Origin: Salinibacterium sp. TMP30
GTDB lineage: Bacteria > Actinomycetota > Actinomycetes > Actinomycetales > Microbacteriaceae
Assembly: GCF_038397785.1 (NCBI RefSeq)
Contig: NZ_CP151642.1
Location: 2,542,001 to 2,606,000 of the forward strand
Direction of reading: 5' to 3'
Length of the DNA: 64,000 nt
The translations under genes and the position numbers were made by a program. Below, piece after piece: positions 45,188-52,904 of the stretch. The notes below the pieces were generated by a model, which saw only the letters and a program-made list of their open reading frames with translations, did no database searches and was not told the DNA's origin. Within the stretch, counting starts at the first letter, position 1, and each line of letters opens with the position of its first letter.

Positions 45188-46036
45188 TTATGGCTTCGGG
45201 ATCGAGGTGTAAGACTCCGGGCGACGATCACGGTAGAACTGCCAGTCATCGCGCATCTGTCGAATCATGTCCATATCGAGGTCGCGAATCATGATCTCTT
45301 CGTCAGTACCCGATCCGCGCTCGCCGACGAAATTTCCGCGCGGGTCGATGACCTGGCTGGTGCCATAGAAGTCGACCGCTAGGTCGCCATATTCGTTATC
45401 CTCGCGTCCAACGCGGTTCGGCTGAAGCACAAAATAGCCGTTGGCCACGGCCGCTGCCGGACCTTCAACCTCCCACAGCCGATTAGAAAGCCCCGGCTTC
45501 GTGGCGTTCGGGTTGAATACAATCTGGGCACCATTCAGGCCAAGCTCGCGCCAACCCTCAGGGAAATGGCGGTCGTAACAGATGTAGACGCCGATCGGGC
45601 CGACAGCAGTGTCGAAGACCGGGTAGCCCTTGTTGCCGGGGCGGAAGTAAAACTTCTCCCAGAATTTGTCGAGGTGAGGGATGTGGTGCTTGCGGTACGA
45701 ACCGAGGTTCGTACCATCGGCGTCAACAACAACCGCGGTGTTGTAATAAACACCCGGCATCTCCTCTTCATAGATCGGCAGAACCATCACCAGATCGAGT
45801 TCTTTCGCGAGCGCCTGAAAGCGCTGCACGATGGGGCCATCAACGGGCTCCGCATAGGCGTAATACTTTTTATCTTCCGTGATTCCAAAGTAGGGGCCGT
45901 AGAACAGCTCCTGAAAACAAATGACCTGAGCACCCTGCTCTTTCGCATCACGAGCGAACTGCTCGTGTTTTTGGATCATCGACTCTTTGTCGCCGGTCCA
46001 AGTGGTCTGGGTAATTGCTGCGCGAACCGTCGTCAT
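45188..46036 (-). CDS. N-carbamoyl-beta-alanine amidohydrolase (beta-ureidopropionase), nitrilase type
   Basis: A 282-residue carbon-nitrogen hydrolase releasing CO2 and ammonia from N-carbamoyl-beta-alanine to give beta-alanine. The catalytic triad is visible: Glu43 in FQELFYGPYF, Lys116 in YRKHHIP and Cys153 in YICYDRHFPE. The PYF and DRHFPE context is characteristic of the ureidopropionase and carbamoylputrescine-amidase branch. AGGAGG stands 4 nt before the ATG. It is the first gene of the seven-gene operon. N-carbamoylputrescine is an alternative substrate, of interest given the polyamine genes nearby, but adjacency to dihydropyrimidinase favours the first reading. Confidence 0.88.
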   Translation of the reverse strand: MTTVRAAITQTTWTGDKESMIQKHEQFARDAKEQGAQVICFQELFYGPYFGITEDKKYYAYAEPVDGPIVQRFQALAKELDLVMVLPIYEEEMPGVYYNTAVVVDADGTNLGSYRKHHIPHLDKFWEKFYFRPGNKGYPVFDTAVGPIGVYICYDRHFPEGWRELGLNGAQIVFNPNATKPGLSNRLWEVEGPAAAVANGYFVLQPNRVGREDNEYGDLAVDFYGTSQVIDPRGNFVGERGSGTDEEIMIRDLDMDMIRQMRDDWQFYRDRRPESYTSIPKP

Positions 46037-46072
46037 GGTGCCTCCTGAGTCGTTCGGCGTCGTTGCCGTCGA

Positions 46073-46099
46073 CTCGGTGGGCGCTAAGCGCTCACCGAG
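46073..46099 (-). promoter_or_regulatory. Hairpin in the 5' leader of the pyrimidine operon
   Basis: CTCGGTG (46073-46079) pairs perfectly with CACCGAG (46093-46099), enclosing a second inverted repeat GCGCT-A-AGCGC. The 27-bp dyad is 37 bp upstream of the ureidopropionase start. It may be an operator or a leader RNA structure. No adjacent regulator gene is seen. Confidence 0.4.
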
Positions 46100-46255
46100 C
46101 GCTGCTCAGATGCCGAAAAAGTGATAGCCACATGGGCCAGTCACCCGAATTAACATTTTCCAGCGTGAACATTTCAGTTGTGTTGTGCAGATGTGAAGTT
46201 GTGGTTACTCATCATGTCGCTTTGACAGCAAGGAGGCAATGGTAGAGGCGCGAAT

Positions 46256-47029
46256 CTAGACCGCTCGTAAGCGCGCTTGCCAAACGCGACCGTGCTGCTG
46301 ACTCTGCTGCGGAGCCGCAAATACGGTCGTCACTTCGCTCGCGTACATCACTGAGTCGGGGACACGATCAGCGAGGCCCTCAAAACCCGCAGCGGCAAGT
46401 AACCCGTCATCGAGGTGCACGAGCTCGGCAGGCTGCAGCGGCCACGGTTCGTGGTGATTGCGACAGTAGATCGTGCGTCCACGGCAGGTCTCGTGGAACC
46501 CCCAGCGCGCAGTCAAGAACATCGCCAGAGGGTCAGCCGCGAGCGCAACACTCGCCACGGGATCATCAATCGGCTGCACGATGATGTGGGATGCGGCATC
46601 CGGTTGACCGTGCCGTTTGGTTCGGTAAGCGATCTTGCCGTCACGCTCGCCAATTTTCATGGAAGCCCAGCGGTACGGCAATGCGAACACCGCCTGCGCT
46701 GTGAGCACCGGGATGAGGTGCGATGCTTCGAGAGAAAGAAACACAACTCCGCGGCGACCCTGCGCGTCAATTGAATACAGTCGCACATTCACTTCAGGAA
46801 AGTCACCCAACCACGGGATGCGGGGCCCGCCAAAAAATGAGCTGCGTGACATCTGAAACGCTATGAGCCCGACCCACGTGCTGCCGTCAATGGTGTCGGG
46901 GCGGCACCCGGCGGGCATGTACTGCTCGACGACGTTGGGGTCAACGCGCCAATGCAGAAATGTCACCTCGCTCCAGCGCTGCCGCAAGATCGCGGAGCTG
47001 CCGAGAGGGGGCGCGTCTGATGACATCAT
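46256..47029 (-). CDS. DUF2071 (YqjF-like) protein
   Basis: A 257-residue protein of the DUF2071 family. Recognisable are WSEVTFLHWRVDP near the N-terminus, GLIAFQMSR, PEVNVRLYSI and the GVVFLSLEA segment that usually defines the family. Function is unknown; no transmembrane segment or signal is seen. Two ATG codons start the frame, 14 bp after the hspR stop. It may therefore ride on the end of the dnaK operon, although its product has no known link to heat shock. Confidence 0.8.
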   Translation of the reverse strand: MMSSDAPPLGSSAILRQRWSEVTFLHWRVDPNVVEQYMPAGCRPDTIDGSTWVGLIAFQMSRSSFFGGPRIPWLGDFPEVNVRLYSIDAQGRRGVVFLSLEASHLIPVLTAQAVFALPYRWASMKIGERDGKIAYRTKRHGQPDAASHIIVQPIDDPVASVALAADPLAMFLTARWGFHETCRGRTIYCRNHHEPWPLQPAELVHLDDGLLAAAGFEGLADRVPDSVMYASEVTTVFAAPQQSQQHGRVWQARLRAV

Positions 47030-47042
47030 CGTGGCTGCCGCA

Positions 47043-47477
47043 TCAGGAGAGAAGCTGGTTGTCGCGTCGAGTGAAGGGGCGCCACAGCACTACTTGATCG
47101 GAACGTTCGCCCCGAGTTCCCGCCTTAATCGAGATCACTTCACCGGCAGTGCCGGCCGCAAACACACGTCGACCGGGCTTCGCGAGCAGTTCATCCGCGA
47201 GTGCCGCTTCTAATTCGTGCACTCGCGAAGTCAGCTCACTCACCCGATTTTCAAGATCGAGGATGCGCTTGATGCCTTCGAGGTTGAGTCCTTCAGCACT
47301 CAATGCTGCGATCTCGCGCAATTGCATCACGTCGTGCATCGAATAACGCCGCGACCGACCGCTGGTTCTCGTGGGTGACACGAGACCCAGACGGTCGTAC
47401 TGTCGCAGCGTCTGCGGATGCATGCCTGCCAGCTCTGCCGCGACGGCAATAGCAAAGGCGGGCGTGAACTCATCCAT
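47043..47477 (-). CDS. hspR: HspR, MerR-family heat-shock repressor
   Basis: A 144-residue MerR-type regulator. The N-terminal winged HTH has AAELAGMHPQTLRQYDRLGLVSPTR followed by RRYSMHDV. A helical dimerisation region with ENRVSELTSRVHELEA comes next. HspR represses dnaK and clpB by binding HAIR sites, with DnaK as co-repressor in Streptomyces. It is last in dnaK-grpE-dnaJ-hspR, so its expression is autoregulated through the operon promoter. HAIR sites are present before both dnaK and clpB in this window. Confidence 0.9.
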   Translation of the reverse strand: MDEFTPAFAIAVAAELAGMHPQTLRQYDRLGLVSPTRTSGRSRRYSMHDVMQLREIAALSAEGLNLEGIKRILDLENRVSELTSRVHELEAALADELLAKPGRRVFAAGTAGEVISIKAGTRGERSDQVVLWRPFTRRDNQLLS

Positions 47478-47482
47478 GATTG

Positions 47483-48466
47483 TCAGCTCCTGGCTTTAGC
47501 CATTAGGTCGTCTCGCGGGTTCTCTGCGGGCATAGCTTTAGCGAAAGCTTCGAGGTGTTCGAGGGCCGCCTCCGGGATGCGGTTGGGCACCGCCACTTGC
47601 ACTTCGGCAAGAAGATCTCCAGTTGCTTTAGCCGTGGCTACCCCACGACCCTTTACTCGTAATACTCGTCCACTCGGAGTTCCCGGCGCGACCTTCAGTT
47701 TCACCGGGGCCCCACTCAGCGTTGGTACCTCGATGGTGGCGCCAAGCACTGCTTCCGCAAACGTCACGGGCACCACAACCCGAAGGTTGTTGCCGTCTCG
47801 TTCGAATACCGGATGCTTGCGTACCGAAACAGTCAGCACCAGATCGCCTGGTTCCCCACCGTTCGGGCTCGGTTCACCCTTTGCCTTGAGGCGGATCTTC
47901 TGCCCGTCGCTAACTCCCGCAGGAATCTTCACGTTCATCGGGCGACCGCCCGAGGGCTGGAGTTTGATCGTTTCGCCGTTAATGGCTGTGCCGAAATCAA
48001 GCGTTGTGGTTGCCGCTAGGTCGCGACCCTTCGCCGGACCACCGCGGAACCCAGCAGGACCGCGAGCACCGCCAGCTGGCCCACCGAACATTCCGCCGAG
48101 GAGGTCTTCGAAGCTTGCGCCCGACTGCCCGCCAGCGTACCGCTGACCCCCTGCGCCGCCAGCGCCAAACATGCCCCCAAAGACATCTTCGAAGCCGCCG
48201 GATTGGCCGCCCGCTTGAAAGCGAGCGCCCGACCCCATGGCACGAACCTGATCGTACTCTTTGCGCTGTTCGGGATCTGAAAGCACCGAATGCGCTTCGC
48301 TGATCTCTTTGAAGCGAGACTCCGCTTTCGGATCTCCTGGATTGGAGTCCGGATGAAATTGACGCGCGAGTTTACGATAAGTCTTTTTCAGATCGGGCGC
48401 TGTGACATCTTTCGATACCCCCAGCACCGCATAGAAGTCCTTATCGAACCAATCTTGGCTAGCCAC
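47483..48466 (-). CDS. dnaJ: DnaJ-type co-chaperone without zinc-finger domain
   Basis: A 327-residue J-protein. The J domain (residues about 9-75) has the essential HPD in RQFHPDSN. A Gly-rich linker (about 80-150) holds two similar blocks with FEDVFGGMFG and FEDLLGGMFG. The two substrate-binding beta domains follow. The four CxxCxGxG zinc-finger repeats of type-I DnaJ are absent, so this is the CbpA or actinobacterial DnaJ1-like form. It stimulates DnaK ATPase and delivers substrates. It begins 17 bp after the grpE stop and ends 5 bp before hspR. Confidence 0.9.
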   Translation of the reverse strand: MASQDWFDKDFYAVLGVSKDVTAPDLKKTYRKLARQFHPDSNPGDPKAESRFKEISEAHSVLSDPEQRKEYDQVRAMGSGARFQAGGQSGGFEDVFGGMFGAGGAGGQRYAGGQSGASFEDLLGGMFGGPAGGARGPAGFRGGPAKGRDLAATTTLDFGTAINGETIKLQPSGGRPMNVKIPAGVSDGQKIRLKAKGEPSPNGGEPGDLVLTVSVRKHPVFERDGNNLRVVVPVTFAEAVLGATIEVPTLSGAPVKLKVAPGTPSGRVLRVKGRGVATAKATGDLLAEVQVAVPNRIPEAALEHLEAFAKAMPAENPRDDLMAKARS

Positions 48467-48483
48467 TACACGCCACCCCCGGC

Positions 48484-49194
48484 CTAATCAGTGGGGCCTG
48501 AGACAGCAACCTTCGCGGCGCGCACAACGCGCTCACCAAGAATGTAGCCAGGCTCGACCACGTCAGCGATCGTGTTTTCGCTCGCTTCCGGGTCGTTCAA
48601 GTGCACAACTGCTTCATGGAAGGCGGGATCAAACAGTTCGCCCTTCTCACCAATCTTGCGAAGGCCGAACCGCTCAAAACTGGAGTGAATCTTCTGAGCG
48701 ACCAGAGCCAGAGGGCTGCCTTCGATGATGTCGCCATGCTTGTCTGCACGGTCTAGATCGTCGAGAGCAGGCAGCATCGAGCGAATGACGTCAGCGATGA
48801 CAGCTTCACGGTTGGCGACTCGATCGCGCTCAACGCGCGTGCGGAAGTTCACCAATTCGGCCTGAGAGCGCAACATTTGGTCACGCATTTCAGACACGAG
48901 GTCGCGGCTCGCGTCATCGAGTAGTTGCTGATCTTCTGCACTCAGCTCGTCTGGGTTCTTTTCGGACTCGGCATCCATTGTGGCCTCATCGGACTCCTCG
49001 CCTGAGCCGGATGACTCATCGACTGTCTCCTCGGCGGCATCCTCGCTCTCAGCGGGCTGCCCCCCGGCTGCTGCAGATTCCCCCGCAGCAGCCGAGTCAG
49101 CGGAACGAATGTCGCCAGTTTCCGGATCAACGCGACGTTTGTCGCGGATCACCGGCTCTCTGGGCTCGTCGTGGTCTTTATTTTTGTCTGACAT
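48484..49194 (-). CDS. grpE: GrpE nucleotide exchange factor
   Basis: A 236-residue GrpE. A long acidic, low-complexity N-terminal tail (about 1-80, rich in Glu, Asp, Ser and Ala) precedes a coiled-coil helix (LRSQAELVNFRTRVERDR). The C-terminal beta-wing includes the conserved FDPAFHEAV and GYILGERVVRAAKV. It releases ADP from DnaK. The ATG directly abuts the dnaK stop codon, so translation is coupled. Confidence 0.92.
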   Translation of the reverse strand: MSDKNKDHDEPREPVIRDKRRVDPETGDIRSADSAAAGESAAAGGQPAESEDAAEETVDESSGSGEESDEATMDAESEKNPDELSAEDQQLLDDASRDLVSEMRDQMLRSQAELVNFRTRVERDRVANREAVIADVIRSMLPALDDLDRADKHGDIIEGSPLALVAQKIHSSFERFGLRKIGEKGELFDPAFHEAVVHLNDPEASENTIADVVEPGYILGERVVRAAKVAVSGPTD

Positions 49195-51066
49195 CTACTT
49201 CTTGTCCGTAGCCGAGTCAGCCTCGTCGTCGTCAACAACTTCTGCATCAACGATGTCCTCGTCAGAGTTCTCGTCGGTGGGAGCTTCGGTTCCTTCTGCA
49301 GGCTCAGGATTTTCTTCCTGGTGCTTGTAGATTGCTTCGCCGATCTTCTGCTGGCTCTCGCTCAGCTTGTCGAATGCGGTCTTCACCGCCGCTTCGTCAT
49401 CGCTGGCAAGCGCCGAGTTGAGCGCGTCGACGTCGGCCTGAACCTCAGTCTTGACGTCTTCTGGGAGCTTCTCTGCGTTGTCGGTGATGAGCTTTCCGGT
49501 GGAGTACGCGAGCTGCTCGGCATTGTTGCGAACCTCTGCGGCTTCACGACGTGCCTTGTCTTCTGCAGCGTGCTCTTCACCTTCACGAACCATGCGCTCG
49601 ATGTCATCCTTCGACAGGCTTGAACCGCCCGTGATAGTCATCGACTGCTCCTTGCCGGTGCCCTTGTCTTTAGCAGACACGTGCACAATGCCGTTGGCGT
49701 CGATGTCGAAGGTGACCTCAACCTGCGGAATTCCGCGCGATGCTGGCGCGATGCCGGTGAGCTCGAAGGTTCCGAGGTTCTTGTTGTCGCGAGTGAACTC
49801 ACGCTCACCCTGGAACACCTGAATCGAGACGGAAGGCTGGTTGTCATCCGCGGTGGTGAAGGTTTCGCTTCGCTTGGTCGGGATGGCGGTGTTGCGGTCG
49901 ATGAGCTTGGTCATCATTCCGCCCTTGGTCTCAATGCCGAGGCTCAGGGGGGTGACGTCAATGAGCAGAACGTCCTTGCGCTCGCCCTTGAGTACACCGG
50001 CTTGAAGTGCTGCACCGACGGCAACAACCTCGTCGGGGTTGACGCCCTTGTTGGGCTCCTTGCCACCGGTGAGCTTCTTGACGAGCTCAACAACAGCAGG
50101 CATGCGAGTGGATCCACCGACGAGCACCACGTGCGCTACGTCGCTGAGCTTCACGCCAGCTTCTTTGATTACGTCGTTGAAGGGCTTCTTCACGCGCTCG
50201 AGTAGGTCGGCGGTGAGCTCTTCAAACTTTGCACGTGAGAGCGACTCGTCGAGGTTGGCGGGGCCGTTCTCAGTGAGCGAGAGGTACGGAAGCTGGATGC
50301 TTGCCGACGTCTGTGAGGAGAGTTCCTTTTTCGCCTGCTCGGCAGCTTCCTTCAGGCGCTGCTTAGCGATCTTGTCGCCAGAAACGTCGACTCCAGTGGA
50401 GTCCTTGAAGCGCTGGATTAGGTAGTCAACGACGCGGGCATCCCAGTCGTCACCACCGAGGCGGTTGTCACCCGAGGTGGACTTAACCTGGATGGTCGAG
50501 AAGTCGTCGTCTTTGCCCACTTCGAGCAGCGAGACATCGAACGTTCCACCACCGAGGTCGAACACGAGAATGAGTTCGTCTTCTTTGCCCTTGTCGAGGC
50601 CGTAGGCGAGTGCGGCAGCGGTGGGCTCGTTGATGATGCGCAGAACGTTGAGGCCCGCGATCTCACCAGCTTCCTTCGTTGCCTGACGCTCAGCGTCGTT
50701 GAAGTAGGCGGGAACGGTGATTACCGCGTCGGTGACGTCTTCACCCAGGTACTGTTCGGCGTCGCGCTTGAGCTTGGCAAGCGTGCGGGCCGAGATTTCC
50801 TGCGGGGTGTACTTCTTATCGTCGATCTCCACCTTCCAGTCAGTACCGATGTGGCGCTTGACGGATGCGATGGTGCGGTCAACGTTAGTGACGGCCTGAC
50901 GCTTTGCGGTTTCACCAACGAGGACTTCGCCATCCTTGGTGAATGCGACGACGGATGGCGTAGTGCGCATTCCTTCGGCGTTTGCGATGACGGTGGGTTC
51001 TCCACCTTCGAGTACGGCAACCACTGAGTTTGTGGTTCCGAGGTCAATACCTACTGCTCGAGCCAT
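49195..51066 (-). CDS. dnaK: DnaK (Hsp70) chaperone
   Basis: A 623-residue Hsp70. The nucleotide-binding domain (1 to about 380) has [10 protein letters not shown], the phosphate-2 loop [13 protein letters not shown] and the adenosine motif [10 protein letters not shown]. The hydrophobic linker and substrate-binding domain follow ([13 protein letters not shown]). An acidic C-terminal tail lacks a classic EEVD, as in bacteria. AAAGGAG precedes the ATG. It is the first gene of the HspR-controlled operon, with two HAIR-type repeats upstream. Confidence 0.97.
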   Translation of the reverse strand: MARAVGIDLGTTNSVVAVLEGGEPTVIANAEGMRTTPSVVAFTKDGEVLVGETAKRQAVTNVDRTIASVKRHIGTDWKVEIDDKKYTPQEISARTLAKLKRDAEQYLGEDVTDAVITVPAYFNDAERQATKEAGEIAGLNVLRIINEPTAAALAYGLDKGKEDELILVFDLGGGTFDVSLLEVGKDDDFSTIQVKSTSGDNRLGGDDWDARVVDYLIQRFKDSTGVDVSGDKIAKQRLKEAAEQAKKELSSQTSASIQLPYLSLTENGPANLDESLSRAKFEELTADLLERVKKPFNDVIKEAGVKLSDVAHVVLVGGSTRMPAVVELVKKLTGGKEPNKGVNPDEVVAVGAALQAGVLKGERKDVLLIDVTPLSLGIETKGGMMTKLIDRNTAIPTKRSETFTTADDNQPSVSIQVFQGEREFTRDNKNLGTFELTGIAPASRGIPQVEVTFDIDANGIVHVSAKDKGTGKEQSMTITGGSSLSKDDIERMVREGEEHAAEDKARREAAEVRNNAEQLAYSTGKLITDNAEKLPEDVKTEVQADVDALNSALASDDEAAVKTAFDKLSESQQKIGEAIYKHQEENPEPAEGTEAPTDENSDEDIVDAEVVDDDEADSATDKK

Positions 51067-51101
51067 GTGCTCTTACTCCTTTAAGCGTTTGGGTGTGCGA
51101 A

Positions 51102-51122
51102 CTTGAGTCGCTTACTGTCAAG
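51102..51122 (-). promoter_or_regulatory. HAIR element 1 (HspR operator) of the dnaK operon
   Basis: CTTGAGT-N7-TGTCAAG; the left arm matches the HspR consensus exactly and the right arm at five of seven positions, with correct N7 spacing. It lies 36 bp upstream of the dnaK start. Confidence 0.75.
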
Positions 51123-51164
51123 TTTCCACCTCTGCGGAGCGAGAGTCAAGCTGCGTAGCTGAAA

Positions 51165-51185
51165 GTTGAGTGTGTATGACTCAAC
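51165..51185 (-). promoter_or_regulatory. HAIR element 2 (HspR operator) of the dnaK operon
   Basis: GTTGAGT-N7-ACTCAAC is a perfect palindrome with N7 spacing, differing from the consensus only at the outermost base of each arm. It is 63 bp from HAIR element 1 (start to start), which gives roughly six helical turns. Confidence 0.75.
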
Positions 51186-51234
51186 TGTCTATGTACCAGC
51201 TGGGATCTATGACTGAAGTGGAGCGTTCTGTTAT

Positions 51235-51300
51235 TGCGAAAACGTGTGACCCGCGCTGGTTTACGATTTCGTAATAAAATGATATCTTTACGAAAACGTA
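51235..51300 (+). promoter_or_regulatory. Three evenly spaced hipBA operator-like palindromes
   Basis: Three 12-bp sites of the form ACG-N4-CGT: 51235-51246 (TGCG-AAAA-CGTG), 51262-51273 (TACG-ATTT-CGTA) and 51289-51300 (TACG-AAAA-CGTA). Their starts are exactly 27 bp apart. A possible -35 TTTACG (51260-51265) and -10 TATCTT (51283-51288), 17 bp apart, overlap sites 2 and border 3. Binding by HipB is inferred from position; HipBA-type modules are autoregulated by multiple operators. Confidence 0.6.
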
Positions 51301-51340
51301 GTAGGTTGTGTCAACCTCGAAACGCAGCAAGGGGAAGTCG

Positions 51341-51574
51341 ATGCGATACACCACACGGGTCACCGGGCCGGACTCGCTTGGTCAACTCATCCAGCAAGCC
51401 CGTGTGGCTTCCGGGCAGACTCAGGCTGAGCTCGCGGACGAACTGGGCATATCCCAACGAACGATCACCGAAATCGAAACCGGGAAATCGACCAAGCAAA
51501 TGCGACGGGTGTTTCAGCTGCTCACGACAGTCGGCGTAACTCTCAATGGCGAGTGGGAAGTGAGCGATGGTTGA
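51341..51574 (+). CDS. hipB: HipB-like HTH antitoxin/repressor
   Basis: About 77 residues from the ATG at 51341 (GGGGAAG upstream); a GTG at 51308 would add 11 basic residues. It is a single Xre-type HTH (LIQQARVASGQTQAELADELGISQRTITEIETGKS). It overlaps hipA by 8 bp, the usual antitoxin-first arrangement. It should bind and neutralise HipA and repress the operon through the palindromes upstream. Confidence 0.85.
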   Translation: MRYTTRVTGPDSLGQLIQQARVASGQTQAELADELGISQRTITEIETGKSTKQMRRVFQLLTTVGVTLNGEWEVSDG

Positions 51575-52796
51575 GCTCGCTGTAGAGCTTTACGGCCAGC
51601 GGTTCGGGGTTATCTCGGGAGATAACTACCGCTCGTTCGACATCACTTTCGACCCCTCCGCCATCGCAACGTTCGGCGCAAATAGTCGCATGCTCTCAAT
51701 GGCAGTCCCGCTGGCATTGCAGCCTAAACGCAGTCTTGCGAGACGGCGCCGCAACTATTTTGCAGGTTTGCTGCCGGAGGGCACCCAACTGGAGAGCATG
51801 GCGAGGAACGCCCAACTCAACGAGTTTGATGTGCTGGGCTTGCTGGCTCGGTATGGCCGCGATGTCGCTGGGGCAATCCAGATCTGGGATATCAATGATC
51901 CCAGCGAACCGCGCACACCAAAAGCTGTGCCCGTGACTGCCAGCGAGGTAAGCCACATGCTCAAAGACTTTGCCGGGCAGCCACTCGGCAATGCCCGACG
52001 GGGCGGAAAGACGTCACTTCCCGGCGTTCAACCCAAGATTGTGCTCGCACAAACCACAACAGGGTGGGCACGGGTTGAAGACGGGTACCCGTCGACACAC
52101 ATCCTCAAGCCGGTCGTAGAAAAATATCCGACCATGATCTTCGACGAAGAGTATGGCTCCCGGTTCGTGAGGGCTCTCAAGCTTGCCGGATTTGGTTCCA
52201 CGCTTCAACAGTTTGATGGCACCGAGGCGTTGGTCATCGAACGCTATGACCGCAGTACCTCAGCACCCGACGGTCGCATCCATCAGGAAGATCTTGCTCA
52301 GGCGCTCGGAGTTCCCACCATTGAGAAGTACGAAAAATATGGCGCGGTGACTCTGGAACGCCTCAGCCGTTTATTGGCAGAGACCGACGAACGAAACCCG
52401 TGGCTCACGCTCGCGAAGATGCTCACGCTGAGTGTGGCTGTCGGCAACCTCGATATGCACGCCAAGAACATGTCGCTGCTGCATCCGGCAGACGGCACCG
52501 TGACTATTGCACCCATGTACGACGTGGTTCCGCAGACACAGTACGACACGGATGGAGAATTCGCGTTCCGTGTCAATGGCAAGCTCGACCACGCCTCCAT
52601 CACCAAAGCTGACATTGTTGACGAGGTGACGAAATGGGGAACAGGGCGCGCCGAAACGGTCGTCAACGAAACTTTAGAGTTCGTGCGGGATATGGCTGCG
52701 ACAGAGACGCCACACCCCTCAGCAGAGCCATCCCTGCAGGAGCGTATTCACCGATTCAGCCAGAACCTGCTCGACAATCGCATGGTGGGCGCATAG
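51567..52796 (+). CDS. hipA: HipA-like serine/threonine kinase toxin
   Basis: A 409-residue HipA with all key elements. The N-terminal Couple_hipA domain (about 40-120) includes NYFAGLLPEG. The Gly-rich ejectable loop reads GGKTSLPGVQPK. The ATP-binding Lys is in STHILKP. The catalytic loop is NLDMHAKNMS and the metal-binding motif MYDVV. In Escherichia coli HipA phosphorylates glutamyl-tRNA synthetase and induces dormancy; other family members use other targets. No truncation or missing catalytic residue is seen, so the module looks active. It lies divergent from the dnaK operon. Confidence 0.9.
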   Translation: MVELAVELYGQRFGVISGDNYRSFDITFDPSAIATFGANSRMLSMAVPLALQPKRSLARRRRNYFAGLLPEGTQLESMARNAQLNEFDVLGLLARYGRDVAGAIQIWDINDPSEPRTPKAVPVTASEVSHMLKDFAGQPLGNARRGGKTSLPGVQPKIVLAQTTTGWARVEDGYPSTHILKPVVEKYPTMIFDEEYGSRFVRALKLAGFGSTLQQFDGTEALVIERYDRSTSAPDGRIHQEDLAQALGVPTIEKYEKYGAVTLERLSRLLAETDERNPWLTLAKMLTLSVAVGNLDMHAKNMSLLHPADGTVTIAPMYDVVPQTQYDTDGEFAFRVNGKLDHASITKADIVDEVTKWGTGRAETVVNETLEFVRDMAATETPHPSAEPSLQERIHRFSQNLLDNRMVGA

Positions 52797-52904
52797 CGGC
52801 CCTCTCCGCGCCCACGTATCCCCACTCGAGCGGACACGCCCCAATGTGGCTGATATGACTCTTTGTTGTACCAATTGTTTACCGCGCACCACTAGCCTGA
52901 TCGC

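Noticed and set aside
46186-46260. Small plus-strand ORF after an AAGGAGG near 46231
   Set aside because: The frame has six codons and the ribosome site is only 2 nt from the ATG.
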